Translations under genes and position numbers: made by a program
Shown: piece after piece, positions 31,855 through 44,023 of the stretch
How the letters are laid out: every line of letters begins with the position of its first letter
Position numbering within the stretch: position 1 is the first letter of the stretch
The notes under the pieces: model-generated
The model's database searches: none
The model's input: only the letters and a program-made list of their open reading frames with translations
What the model was told of the DNA's origin: nothing
From: Alnus glutinosa
Lineage: Eukaryota > Streptophyta > Magnoliopsida > Fagales > Betulaceae
Direction of reading: 5' to 3'
DNA: 64,000 bases
NCBI RefSeq assembly: GCF_958979055.1
Contig: NC_084898.1
Location: 20,570,124-20,634,123, forward strand

Positions 31855-33060
31855 GTAAATAATAAAATAACAAGTAAAGGGAAAAAATATCCTAGAAGGC
31901 GATTTTTTTTCCTTTGAAGGCAAAAATCTTTTTGAGCGTGTTCCTTTACGCTTCCCTTCTCCCTAGTGTTTTGTGGTAGTTTTTGTTTAGCAATAAATTT
32001 CTTTCTCTCTTCGGGCTTTGCCAGCTCTTTAGAGGTGAAGGGGTGGTGTTTTCTCGTCCTTTTCAGGATGGAGAGGTGGTTTTGTTCTCATCCTTTTTGG
32101 GATGGAGAAGTGGTTTTTTTTTGTTTTTCTTTCGATTTCTGGAGTGTAACAGCAGATGATTTTCCCCGTTTCCAAGTTTTGGTTCTCTTCTTTGGGCTAC
32201 GGTCTGATTCGTGGTGCTGGGGGTTTTTGGGCTTCGCATAGGTGTTTCTGAAGTGGTGATGCTGGATTGGAATGCCACGTTGGAGCCGATGTCTTACAGG
32301 AGTCTTTGTGACGGCGTTGCAGGTCGATGGCCACGATGGGGTTGTTTTCGTTCAGTTTTTGTGGTTGATTGTAGTAGCGACGGTTTAGGGTTTCTACTAG
32401 AACGGCAGTTTTGGGCGCGTAGGGGCTCGGTTTTGGGCGGATCTTTTTCTCTGGTAACCCGATCCTTTCCTCGCTCGACACGTCCGGCCTCACCCGAAAA
32501 GCGCCCAAATTTCCGGTTCAGATTCGGGATTAGCGTCTAATCCATCGAGTCAAAAGGGGGAAGTGGGGAATATGGTCGGCCAGAGCATTTGCAGTTGTGT
32601 TTTCTTTGTTTTTGTTTGGTTGTTGTTGACTGCAGCTGTTGGATTGTTCGGAGGTTCTAGTGGTTCTTGCTGGAGGCTCTCGCCTCCCGGTCTCTGTTCG
32701 GTGGTTTTTAAGTTGGTTTTGTTTTGGTTTTTGTTTTTTAGATGTAGTTTTTTTGTTTCTTTGTTAGTTAAGATCTGCAGGCTGCCTTGTAGATGCTTGG
32801 ATATTAGTAGACTTATTCGCTTTTATAGAGTGGATCAGCCCTCTATTATTTTAGTAGTGGTGATTATTTGTTTAGAGGGGCTTCCAATGTTGGTTCTTGT
32901 AATCTTTGAGTGTTTTTTTAGGTAGTTTGCTCCCAAATCAGAAATTAGTTCTGATTTTATGTTTGGGGAGTCATGGTATTCCTTACCAATGTAATTGGAC
33001 CTTTGGGTCTTGGCTTGTTTTAATGACAGCTGTACTCTTACTTCAAAAAAAAAAAAAAAA
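31855..33060 (+). mobile_element. PolyA-tailed non-LTR insertion (LINE-like, no ORF)
   Basis: A 1206-bp insert is flanked by an 18-bp repeat AACTYAGACTGTGAGATA (31837-31854, 33061-33078; one mismatch), with a pure A tail at its right end. The third genomic copy near 45070 lacks it, which confirms the empty site. The last bases before the tail, 'ctcttacttc', resemble 'gctcacttc' before the tail of the LINE fragment at 39156-39820. The interior is T-rich with short frames only. It looks like LINE ends without the reverse transcriptase. Confidence 0.75.
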
Positions 33061-33078
33061 AACTCAGACTGTGAGATA

Positions 33079-33540
33079 CAGAATATCAATAGGATTAAAA
33101 AACTAAAGAAAATGAACGACAAAGTTGGAAATCAAAAGCTCATGCAGTACACAATAAACCAATTCATACAAATTCAAGCAAAAATCAAGCATCTTAGAGA
33201 ATTCACATGAAAAAATCATCGTCAATATAATGGCACGGCGAAAAAATAAAAAATTAATAAATAAAAGACTATGAAACAATTCCCAAAAGTCGGCAATTTT
33301 GGGGTGTAAATAATCAAATCAACAGCAAACTCGAAAACCAATTTCTTGAAAAGGGAATTAAAGATGGACATAAGGAAATTTATTTGAGAAAATTGAATAG
33401 AAAACGAAGACCGGGGATGTTTGGCGCGAGAGAAAATTACCCGAAAGTCAACCAGAGAGAATCCCAATTAGAAAGGTGGATTCTGGAAAGTCGTGTGGAG
33501 GCCACATACACGTGTGCATCTTACGGGGTTGGAGGCTTGT
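33079..33540. repeat. Far end of the duplicated block (second of two pieces)
   Basis: It repeats at 45080-45500, including 'gaagaccggggatgtttgg' and 'ggaaagtcgtgtggaggcc'. It is probably the 5' flank of the unidentified minus-strand gene. No separate gene is seen. Confidence 0.5.
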
Positions 33541-33551
33541 AATTATTAGTA

Positions 33552-34460
33552 GAATAAATAATCTAATAAATGGGATTTGATTCTTGCACTACACCATCAC
33601 AACAAATGCACAACAACCCTTTATATGAGGGTGAGCTCCAATGTGTGAGGTTCACCCTCATGTGAGGGGTTGTTGTGCACTTGTTGTAATGATGTTGTAA
33701 ATCTAACATTTTTCCTAATAAATTTATAAGTTGACGCGCGATTTGAAATCAATTTCTTACTGTTTAAAAAACAAATTTTACTGCTTAAATTTGTCATGCA
33801 TTTGAAATTAGCCCTTCCGTGATTTTTCCATACATTTTTCTAACATCTGTTAGGGTGAGTCACTGTTTATCCACGTAGGCGCTGACATATCAAGTAAAGT
33901 CGTTTTATAAATTTAAAAACTTTAATTTGGGGGGTAGCCACTAACCCCCTTGGGGACGGGGGTGGCCCCAACCCCATATGGGAGCCACCCTAGAGTAAGG
34001 GGTTGGTGGTGAGCCACACCTAAAGTTGAGGTGGCGCCGGCTACCTCTAGGGTGGCTAGCGCGCCACCCTTAGCCTTTGGGTTGGCAAGCAGGCCACCCC
34101 CGAAACATGGGGAGGCAGCAAGCCACCCCGAAGGTGGCATTGGCCACCTCTAATGGTGGCTCACAGGCCACCCCCTCCCCAAGGGGGTGGTTGTCACTTG
34201 CAACCACCCCCCTATTTTTCAATATTAAATAAAATTGAAATTTTGAAATATTTAAAACGACGTCATTTTACCTAATGTGTCAATGCCTACATGTATCAAC
34301 AATGACTCACCTTAACGGACGGTTGGAAAATGGATGGAAAAATTACAGAATGGTTAATTTCAAATCCGTGATAAACTAAAGCCACAAAATTTGATTTTTA
34401 AACAGTGAAAATTTGATTTCAAATCGCACATTGACTCAGGGATTTATTAGACATTTACTC
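33552..34460. mobile_element. Mutator-like foldback element with GC-rich hinge
   Basis: The arms, starting GAATAAATAATCTAATAAAT on the left and GAGTAAATGTCTAATAAAT reversed from the right, are inverted copies for over 200 bp. The flanking 9-mers are TTATTAGTA (33543-33551) and TTATTATTA (34461-34469), 8 of 9. The centre (33930-34210) is a GC-rich cluster of GGGTGGC/GCCACCC repeats. A second MITE interrupts the left arm. Confidence 0.8.
33572..33714. mobile_element. 143-bp foldback MITE nested in the left arm
   Basis: The ends GGGATTTGATTC and AACATTTTTC extend into inverted 'caacaa/ttgttg' arms around a TGAGGGTG hinge. The 9-bp repeat CTAATAAAT is perfect (33563-33571, 33715-33723). It is the same family as 42039-42178. 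Confidence 0.85.
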
Positions 34461-34469
34461 TTATTATTA

Positions 34470-35060
34470 TTATTAACTTTTTATTATTATTTTCTTGCAA
34501 GTATATAATTATTTGTTTGTTTCATAATGTTTGGCAAACAAACGATAGCCGTTAGATTTTGTATTGTACATTGCAATTTGTTTGGAGCTTCTCAATCAAG
34601 AATCAAGATTAGCATTTAGATCTTTTCTAGTATTTAACGGTGTATATGAAATCAATATTAATATATTTTTTAAAATTTTAAATAATGTGAAATCATGTAC
34701 ATCATTAGACGTATTAACTTTAATCATAATCATAAAATAAATAGCATTCATTTCATTTGAAATCGAGGTAATCCTATTCCGATCTAAACACTGCCCAAAT
34801 AAGAATCTTATATTTATTTCTTACATAAGCACTCTCTCTCTCCCTAAGCATTCTTTTGTAGGATGAATAAAGTTGGCTCTTCATCCGACTTTACAATCAA
34901 CCTTTTTATTTGTCAACTTCAGAGTCATGCCCCTCAAACAATCTCTAGATTTGCAATAATAAATAAATAAAACCATGTCCACGACCGAAGATTAAGAAAA
35001 ACAACTGTTCATCTCTTTGCATATTAATTTTTTTTTTCTCCAACCGACAAACTATCATTA
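34470..35060. other. AT-rich intergenic stretch
   Basis: No gene or complete element recognised. Confidence 0.4.
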
Positions 35061-35806
35061 AGATATATGAGGGCTTGTTTGTTTATATTTTTTTTATAAT
35101 TGTTTTTTACTTTTTTTGCTGAAAAAAAAAAAAAAAACTTGCTAACAAATAATTCGACACACAAAATACATAGAGAAACTTCATTAACCCATCTAAACTT
35201 CATTACATTTACAATTATCCTTCTAAACTTTAAAAACTCTCAATTTAGTGTATTTATTTTTATTTTTCTTTTTCTTCAATTTTACCCATCCATTACAATT
35301 TTCAGTTAAATCTTAACGAAGTGATATCAAAATTCTCAAACTACAATCCTTATTTTTAGGGGAAAAAAAAAAAGAAAAAAAATGCAAAGATTTAGGCGTT
35401 GGTTAGAATTTAAAAGAATTTTCAAAAATACCGTCTAAATATTTGAAAAAAAAATGGAGATTTTTGAAATTTTGATAGGATTTAATGAAAAATCTTAACC
35501 GATGGGTGAAATTGAAAAAAATAAATAAATAATAAAAAATAATAAAAAAAAAAAAACTGAAAGACAGAGATACTAAATTTAGAGTTTTTGAAGTTTAGTG
35601 GAGTAATAACAAGAGCGAAGACAATTCAAAATGGTTAAGTGAAATTTTTCCAAATACTTATAAAACACTTGTTGAATTGAGTCTTTGACCATCTAATCTG
35701 AAAAATAATATTTGGTGTCAAGCGATAAAAGTCAAAGCATTTTATGGTATTTAAAAACAGACTTGTTAGTAAGGGCCAATAGACTAAATTTTAATTTTTT
35801 ACCCTT

Positions 35807-35847
<41 letters not shown>

Positions 35848-36903
35848 TAAATTTCAGGAGAGGAGGCAAGGCCTATACAACTGTATCTGCCCCTTAAATT
35901 CGTCTTTGCCCATAAAGCATGTCGTTCACGTGAACAGAGCAATACCATTGTACCCGAACAACGCTAGCAACTATTTTCATTTTTATATAATGTCACAACT
36001 AAAAAGTTATATATTTTTTCATATATATATATCGAAGGAGCCCAATGGTCTATGGTGGTATGTTTAATGTTAGGCAAGAATCCCATCACATTCCTTTTGT
36101 ACGTAACTTAATTAGTGCATGGGTTGCACGACAAGTAGACAACAAAACAAAAAAAGGCTCCAGTCAACACGGAGTTGGAGGCCTGCCCAATATTATTATA
36201 TTATATATCACATGGGGGGGGGGGGCATGCATGTCAATTGCCATGTGGAGTGTTATAATTGATTGACACGTGGCATCATGTTGCTGCCGAAGTGCTATGC
36301 ACCTGCTCTCTCTCTCTCTCTCTCTCTCTCAATAACATGCAGATCCCATCAGACGGTTATCACTCATTGCGCGTTGATCTCAGGCTTCTCAGCAGTCATC
36401 CCCACCACTCCAAACCCTTCTCGATCGTTTATAATCGTTTATAATGTGAAATCATTCAATTCCTAATCTCTCTCTCTCCATCTCAATCGCAACTTTGACA
36501 TTAATTTTTTTTTAATGTGGGTCGAATATATTATTAAATTCTAGTTTCTAGCTAATTATTTTCATTTTTTTTCCCTTATTTCTTATTTCTTGAATTTTTT
36601 AAGACAAACACTCAGTTTGTTTCGACGTAAAAATAAAAAAAAATAAAAAAAATTCGTCGAAAAAAAAAATAATTTTTTTAAAAATAATTTTTGTTGTTTG
36701 GCTCGTGCAGAAAATAAGAGACAGTAAAAAACGACCAGCGACTTCTGACATCCTTCGATGATGGTCTAGTGGAGGTCCGACAGCTTTCGACTATGGTCCA
36801 ACAGAGGTACGACAACTTTTGATGGTGGTCCTCTAACTTTTGATTGTAGTCTGACGAACTCTGATGATTTGAAAAGAATAAACTTAAACTCAAAAAATTG
36901 TTT

Positions 36904-36951
<48 letters not shown>

Positions 36952-39155
36952 GATAATTGCACCACTGGTCCCTGTGGTATACCATAATTATTTTTTTACT
37001 CCCTATAGTTCAAAAAGTTCATGGGAGGTCATTGTGGTTAGCAATAATTACAAATCGATCCCTAGAGTCAAATTCAGTTAAAATTTTTAACAGATTCTGT
37101 TTATTTTATTTTAATTTTTTTTTAAAAAAAATAAGTAAATTTATTTATTTTTTAATATATATATATTTTTTGTTAAGATGGACACGTGTCGCCATCTTAT
37201 TGGCGATACGTGGCGCTAACGTGACATTTCACAGAATCTGCATGTCTGGTTTAGGTCATATCGAAGTATGGATATAAGACTATAAAGTCAAATACTCATC
37301 AAACCCCTCAATTTTAATCAATTAATTCCGTTTTGGGTTTGCAGGTCGTATCGAAACATGAATATAAGACTATAAGGTCAAAGACTCATCAAACCCTTCA
37401 ACTCTAACCAATTAATTTCGTGTTGTGTTTGCAGGTCGTATAAAAACTTTTCAACCCTAAATGTCGCATGTCGGGTTTGAGTCTTGTCGATACATGTGTA
37501 TAAGACTATATAGGTCAACTCTAATTCAACCGACCAATTTAATTAAACAGATTAAATTCTTAAATCTTAACCAACTAATTTAGTATTGAATCTGTGTCAA
37601 AAATTGATAGACCTAATTTAAAGAGGCAGCATTCAAAGAATGTTGTCTTATTGTGTGTAAAATTCAATGCAAGCAAGCCAGTTTGTTAGCAACCACATCT
37701 ATCGAACATACGTCGATGCAGTGGGGCTCCATGCATGTGAATTATGTGAGAAATTAATAAGCAATTGGAATTTGAAAAGGTTTCCAAACATGTTCACCAT
37801 CGCTCTCACCTTCTAACTCTCCTATGCTTAAAGACTTTTTGTTTTTTTTTTACCTTTATTGCCGCCACGGCAGAACTAGAAAAATAATTTTAGGGGTTCT
37901 AAAGCTAAAATAATTAAATTTTTGAGGGGTTCATTTTATAAAAATACCAAAAATCTGATGATTTTTTTGAAAATTTGGAGGGGTCGGAACCCCCCAATTC
38001 TTGGGCTGGTTCCACCCATGTATATATACTGTCTTATGCAGCCTATTCTTTGATTTTTGTTCAAAGTTTAAGGGATCGAAACATTTTTGACTAATTTAGG
38101 ATCGTTAACGCACCCATTTCCTGATTGTTGTTTTTAAATTTAGCGTTGTTTTTTCGGTTTAAGTCTGTTGTTGGAAAACATAATATCTTAATCTATTATT
38201 CTTGTAACCCTCTCATGTTATTGAATGAATGATGTACTTATTAAAAAAAGAAAAAAAAATTATATATATATATATATATATATAGATTTTTCATTTACGT
38301 CCCGTGTCTTTAAAATTGGATATTAATAACCAAACGATTTTGATATTTTCACTTACAGAAATTCTGATACCACATTTTTGTGCTTTTCATGATTTTTATT
38401 TTCATTTTAAAAGAGACAAAATATTATTTTATGCATTATGTACTATATAGTATTCGATCTTTGAAAGAAGGAAAGACACGTGTATAAGAAAGAATATTGG
38501 AAAACATGGTTGGACCCATGGTGAAGTGGGTAAGAGAGAAGCCATGGTTTGATTAAAAATGTCTGTTTAGTTTAGTGTGTCATACAGTCAAATAACGTAC
38601 TATAATACCCAAAGGGACGCTTTAATTAGGGTGTACAAGTAGATGTGATTATTTATAATATTTTTAGTTGTATTTAAAAAGTACAGACATCAAATTTTAA
38701 ATATCCACATTATATTTTTACTAACTGTATTCGCAAAGTTATTGGCTTATTGAATTTATTAATTAAATGCAGTTATTATTTGCTATCCACATATTACATA
38801 ATACGCATTTTGGACCTGTTTTAGCTTTTTTGGCATTATTTTAAGTATTTATTAAAGCCTATTTTAAATGATTTTGAAAATAATTTAAGGCTATTTTTAG
38901 TGTTTTGGGTTTGTTTTATTTTCTTTTAAGCCCTAATCTTTTGATTAATATATATTGATTTCACATTAATTACTTTTGCATATTTGCCAAGTGTTACACA
39001 AAAAAGCAACATAATAATAATAATAATAATAATAATAATATAAACATAACTCAAAACGATGTCATTTTAATATTAAACTTCAAAACGACGTCATCTTGAT
39101 GAATATATGAATAGTAATTTTTGCAATATGCTGATAGCTAACGGCTAGAATATTT
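35061..39155. repeat. 4.1-kb direct duplication, unit 1
   Basis: It runs from 'agatatatgagggcttgttt' to 'ggctagaatattta' and is repeated at 39821-44023. It contains a truncated Mutator-like MITE (36950-37235), (TA)n runs and old hAT-like sequence (37865-38020, 'gttccacccatg'). No intact gene is found. Unit 1 keeps about 700 bp (36420-37160) that unit 2 lacks. Confidence 0.88.
36950..37235. mobile_element. Truncated Mutator-like MITE (family of 3261-3831)
   Basis: It starts GGGATAATTGCACCACTGG and keeps the left arm and the inner 'gacacgtgtcgccatcttat' part, but has no right terminus. In unit 2 only the inner part survives at 41430-41490. Confidence 0.7.
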
Positions 39156-39820
39156 AACGGCTAGAATATTAGCAGTCTTTACCCCTCCCAACTGTTTGAT
39201 CAAAGGAGCTGTTGAAGCCCTTCAGGATTTCAAGAATGCATGTGAATCTTCCTTTATTCAGCCTCATCCTGATCCACCCCCTTTATCTCATCAGTGGTCT
39301 AAACCTCCACAAGGAGTTTACAAACTGAATTGGGATGCTGCGGTTGATAGAAAATAGAGGTTATCTGGGGTTGGCATTGTGGCCAGAGACTGCACAGGTA
39401 AAATCTTAGCGGCTAGATGCTCTTATCACCGGTATATTTCGAACCCTGCGGTGGTAGAGGCCCTAGGAGCAAAAATTTGTGCTGAATTCGGTCTGTTTTT
39501 GGGCTTAAAGAATGTGGTTTTGGAAGGCGACGCCTTGGAGGTGGTCCGTGCTATTTCCAGGGAGGGTGATGAGGATGGTTATCTTGGCAATCTTATAGGG
39601 GAGACGCGTCAAATTCTGAGAGGTTTTAATAGCTGGGCTGTTAGTCATGTCAGGAGGGCTGGGAATATGGTGGCGCATAACTTAGCCAAATTGGCTGTTC
39701 TCCATCCTCAAAATCATGTATGGTTTGGTAATCTCCCTGCTTGTATATTGAGTCTTGTTTCTTCCGAGTGTTAACCGTTTCTTCATCTATGGAAATACAA
39801 GCTCACTTCAAAAAAAAAAA
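39156..39820 (+). mobile_element. LINE 3' fragment with RNase H domain and polyA tail
   Basis: The frame around 39184-39774 reads GVYKLNWDAAV, SGVGIVARDCTGKILAARC, VVEALGAKICAEFGLFLGL, VVLEGDALEVVRAI and VRRAGNMVAHNLAKLAV. This is the RNase H-like (RVT_3) domain at the C-terminus of plant LINE polyproteins, with its Asp, Glu, Asp and His/Asn positions. An in-frame TAG at 39355-39357 breaks it and no ATG starts it. After the stop, 44 bp of 3' UTR lead to an A run at 39810-39820. It lies exactly between the two duplication units. Confidence 0.8.
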
Positions 39821-40692
39821 AGATATATGAGGGCTTGTTTGTTTATATTTTTTTTATGATTGTTTTTTACTTTTTTGCTGAAAAAAAAAAAAACAAAACT
39901 TACTAACAAATAATTCGACACACAAAATACATAGAGAAACTTCATTAACCCATCTAAACTTCATTACATTTACAATTATCCTTCTAAACTTTAAAAACTC
40001 TCAATTTAGTGTATTTATTTTTATTTTTCTTTTTCTTCAATTTTACCCATCCATTAGAATTTTCAGTTAAATCTTAACGAAGGGATATCAAAATTCTCAA
40101 ACTACAATTCCTTATTTTTAGGGGAAAAAAAAAAGAAAAAAAAATGCAAAGATTTAGGCGTTGGTTAGAATTTAAAAGAATTTTCAAAAATACCGTCTAA
40201 ATATTTGAAAAAAAAAATGGAGATTTTTGAAATTTTGATAGGATTTAATGAAAAATCTTAACGGATGTGTGAAATTGAAAAAAAAAAAAATAATAATAAT
40301 AATAAAAAAAACTGAAAGACAAAGACACTAAATTTAGAGTTTTTGAAGTTTAGTGGAGTAATGACAAAAGCGACGACAATTCAAAATGGTTAAGTGAAGT
40401 TTCTTCAAATACTTATAAAACACTTATTGAATTGAGTCTTTGACCATCTAATCTGAAAAACAATATTTGGTGTCAAGCGATAAAAGTCAAAGCATTTTAT
40501 GGTATTTAAAACAGCACCCATAAACAAATATGGAGCCAAAAACTCTTATGGGTAATGGCAAAAAAAAAATTGTTAGTAAGGGCCAATAGACTAAATTTTA
40601 ATTTTTTACCCTTTCTTTTTTTTTTAAAAAAAAAAAAATATTTGAAATTCCGGGGGAGGAGGCCGGGCCTATACAACTATATCAGCCCCATA

Positions 40693-40901
40693 CAGTGGCG
40701 GACCCAGGCTTTAAAAGATGGAGGGGCCAAATCGAAAAAAAAAAATAATTTGAGAGAGCAAAACTGAAAAAATTAAAAAAATTAGGGGGTAAATTTTAAT
40801 TTTTTTTTTATTTTTTTTTGTGAAAAAAAAAATTTTAGAGGAAAATTTTGAGGCTTGGGAGGGGCCAGGCCCCCCCTAGCCCCAATGTAGGACCGCCCCT
40901 G
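40693..40901. mobile_element. hAT-type MITE (209 bp), unit 2 only
   Basis: Ends CAGTGGCGGACCCAGG and GGACCGCCCCTG are inverted. The flanks GCCCCATA (40685-40692) and GCCCCTTA (40902-40909) match at 7 of 8. Unit 1 has the empty site near 35890. Confidence 0.8.
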
Positions 40902-42038
40902 GCCCCTTAAATCCGTCTTTGCCCATAAAGCATGTCATTCACATGAACAGAGCAATACCATTGTACCCGAACAACGCTCGTAACTATTTTCATTTTTATA
41001 TAATGTCACAACTAAAAAGTTATATATATATATATATCGAAGGAGCCCAATGGTCTATGGTGGTATGTTTAATGTTAGGCAAGAATCCCATCGCATTCCT
41101 TTTGTACGTAACTTAATTAGTGCATGGGTTGCACGACAAGTAGACAACAAAACAAAAAAGGCTCCAATCAACACGGAGTTGGAGGCCTGCCCAATATTAT
41201 TATATTATATATCACATGGGGAGTGGGGGCATGCATGTCAATTGCCATGTGGAGTGTTATAATTGATTGACATGTGGCATCATGTTGCTGCCGAAGTGCT
41301 ATCCACCTACTCTCTCTCTCTCAATAACAGATCCCATCTGACGGTTATTTCTCATTGCGCGTTGATCTCAGCAGTCAGCTTCACCACTCCAAACCCAAAC
41401 ATATATATATATATATATATATTTATTTTGTTAAGATGGACACGTGTCGCCATCTTATTGGCGATACGTGGCGCTAACGTGATATTTGACAGAATCTGCG
41501 TGTCTGGTTTAGGTTGTATCGAAGTATGGATATAAGACTATAAGGCCAAATACTCATCAAACCCCTCAATTTTAACCAATTAATTCCGTTTTGGGTTTGC
41601 AGGTTGTATCGAAATATGAATATAAGACTATAAGGTCAAAGACTCATCAAACCCTTCAACTCTAACCAATTAATTTCAGTTGTGTTTGCAGGTCGTATAA
41701 AAACTTATCAACCCTAAATGTCGCATGTCGGGTTTGAGTCTTGTCGATACATGTGTATAAGACTATATAGGTCAACTCTAATTCGACCGACCAATTTAAT
41801 TAAACAGATTAAATTCTTAAATCTTAACCAACTAATTTAGTATTGAATCCGTATCAAAAATTGATAGACCTAATTTAAAGAGGCAGCATTCAAAGAATGT
41901 TGTCTTATTGTGTGTAAAATTCAATGCAAGCAAGCCAGTTTGTTAGCAACCACATCTATATATCGAACATACGTCAATGCAGTGGGGCTCCATGCATGTG
42001 AATTGTGTGAGAAATTAATAAGCAATTGGAATTTGAAA

Positions 42039-42178
42039 GGAAAATGTTAAATTTACAACACCAACACAACAACCACACAACCCCTCACATGAGGGTGGAC
42101 CCTACACACTGGAGCCCACACTCATGTGAGAAGTTGTTGTGTGGTTGTTGTGATGGTGTTGTATATGAATCAAATCCC
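42039..42178. mobile_element. 140-bp foldback MITE, unit 2 only
   Basis: Terminal arms GGAAAATGTTAAATTTAC and, reversed, GGGATTTGATTCATATAC. Perfect 9-bp repeats AATTTGAAA at 42030-42038 and 42179-42187. The empty site is in unit 1 near 37770. Same family as 33572-33714. Confidence 0.9.
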
Positions 42179-42633
42179 AATTTGAAAAGGTTTCCAAACA
42201 TGTTCACCCTCGCTCTCACCTTCTAACTCTCCTATGCTTAAAGACTTTTTGTTTTTTTTTACCTTTATCGCCGCCACGGCAGAACTAGAAAAATAATTTT
42301 AGGGGTTCTAAAGCTAAAATAATTAAATTTTTTGGGGGTTCATTTTATAAAAATACCAAAAATCTGATGATTTTTTTGAAAATTTGGAGGGGTTGGAACC
42401 CCCCAATTCTTGGGCTGGTTCCACCCATGTATATATACTGCCTTATGCAGCCTATTCTTTGATTATTGTTCAAAGTTTAAGGGATTGAAACATTTTTGAC
42501 TAATTTGGGATCGTTAACACACCCATCTCCTGTTTGTTGTTTTTAGATTTAGCGTTGTTTTTTCAGTTTAAGTCTGTTGTTGGAAAACATAATATCTTAA
42601 TCTATTATTCTTGTAACCCTCTCATGTTATTGA

Positions 42634-43115
42634 TGTTAAGAGTCCCACATTGCCAAGGTATGCCTGGGTTGTGGGCTTTATAAGCCTTGAGCAAACCTCT
42701 TCCCTTGAGGTGCCTTTTGGGAATGAGTAAAGCTCAAGTGACTTTATCATGGTATCAAAGCTACAAGCCCTTGGACAATGTTGGGCCTTCCCTCCCAATG
42801 TTGAACACGTGTTTGGCCAAAAGATGCCACACGTGAGGGGGCGTGTTAAGAGTCCCACATTGCCAAGGTATGCCTGGGTTGTGGGCTTTATAATGGACCT
42901 TATCATGGTATCAAAGCTACAAGCCCTTGGACAATGTTGGGCCTTCCCTCCCAATGTTGAACACGTGTTTGGCCAAAAGATGCCACACGTGAGGGGGCGT
43001 GTTAAGAGTCCCACATTGCCAAGGTATGCCTGGGTTGTGGGCTTTATAAGCCTTGAGCAAACCTCTTCCCTTAAGGTGCCTTTTGTGGAAGAGTAAGGCT
43101 TAATGGACCTTATCA
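42634..43115 (+). mobile_element. TRIM retrotransposon with three LTRs and two internal segments
   Basis: LTRs lie at 42634-42749 (116 bp), 42844-42905 (62 bp, internally deleted) and 43000-43115 (116 bp). Each starts TGTTAAGAGTCCCACATTGC and ends TTATCA. The two internal segments (42750-42843, 42906-42999) are each 94 bp. Each starts with TGGTATCAAAGC, the initiator tRNA-Met primer site with one mismatch, and ends with the purine tract GAGGGGGCG. ATTGA flanks the whole at 42629-42633 and 43116-43120, and unit 1 has the empty site near 38224. No coding sequence, as expected for a TRIM. The three-LTR form points to recombination between copies. Confidence 0.92.
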
Positions 43116-43151
43116 ATTGAATGAATAATGTACTTATTAAAAAAAGAAAAA

Positions 43152-43190
<39 letters not shown>

Positions 43191-44023
43191 TTTTTCATTT
43201 ACGTCCCGTGTCTTTAAAATTGGATATTAATAACCAAACGATTTTGATATTTTCACTTACAGAAATTCTGATACCACATTTTTGTGCTTTTCATGATTTT
43301 TATTTTCATTTTAAAAGAGACAAAATATTATTTTATGCATTATGTACTATATAGTATTCGATCTTTGAAAGAAGGAAAGACACGTGTATAAGAAAGAATA
43401 TTGGAAAACATGGTTGGACCCATGGTGAAGTGGGTAAGAGAGAAGCCATGGTTTGATTAAAAATGTCTGTTTAGTTTAGTGTGTCATACAGTCAAACAAT
43501 GTACTATGATGCCCAAAGGGACGCTTTAATTAGGGTGTACAAGTAGATGTGATTATTTATAATGTTTTTAGTTGTATTTAAAAAGTACAGACATCAAATT
43601 TTAAATATTCACATCATATTTTTACTAACTGTATCCGCAAAGTTATTATTTGCTATCCACATATTACATAATACGCATTTTGGACCTGTTTTAGCTTTTT
43701 TGGCATTCTTTTAAGTATTTATTAAAGCTTATTTTAAACGATTTTAAAAATAATTTAAGTCTATTTTTAGTGTTTTGGGTTTGTTTTATTTTCTTTTAAG
43801 CCCTAATCTTTTGATTAATATATATTGATTTCACATTAATTACTTTTGCATATTTGCCAAGTGTTACACAAAAAAGCAACATAAAAATAATAATAATAAT
43901 AATAATGTAAACATAACTCAAAACGAGGTCATTTTAATATTAAACTTCAAAACGACGTCATCTTGATGAATATATGAATAGTAATTTTTGCAATATGCCG
44001 ATAGCTAACGGCTAGAATATTTA

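Larger units (their letters stand above)
39821..44023. repeat. 4.1-kb direct duplication, unit 2
   Basis: It is collinear with 35061-39155. It has gained a 209-bp hAT MITE, a 140-bp foldback MITE and a TRIM, and lost about 700 bp that correspond to 36420-37160, with (TA)n at the breakpoint (41400-41422). Confidence 0.88.

Noticed and set aside
32211..32925. Open frames of 109-120 codons in the 31.9-33.1 kb insertion
   Set aside because: No domain and no similarity to LINE proteins were seen. The T/G-rich composition favours chance frames.
39379..39774. Stand-alone RNase H gene
   Set aside because: It starts without ATG, has an in-frame TAG upstream and ends with a LINE polyA tail, so it is a retroelement fragment.
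42622..43116. A 164-codon minus-strand frame and a 115-codon plus-strand frame
   Set aside because: Both are internally repetitive because they read through the TRIM's repeated LTRs. TRIMs carry no genes.
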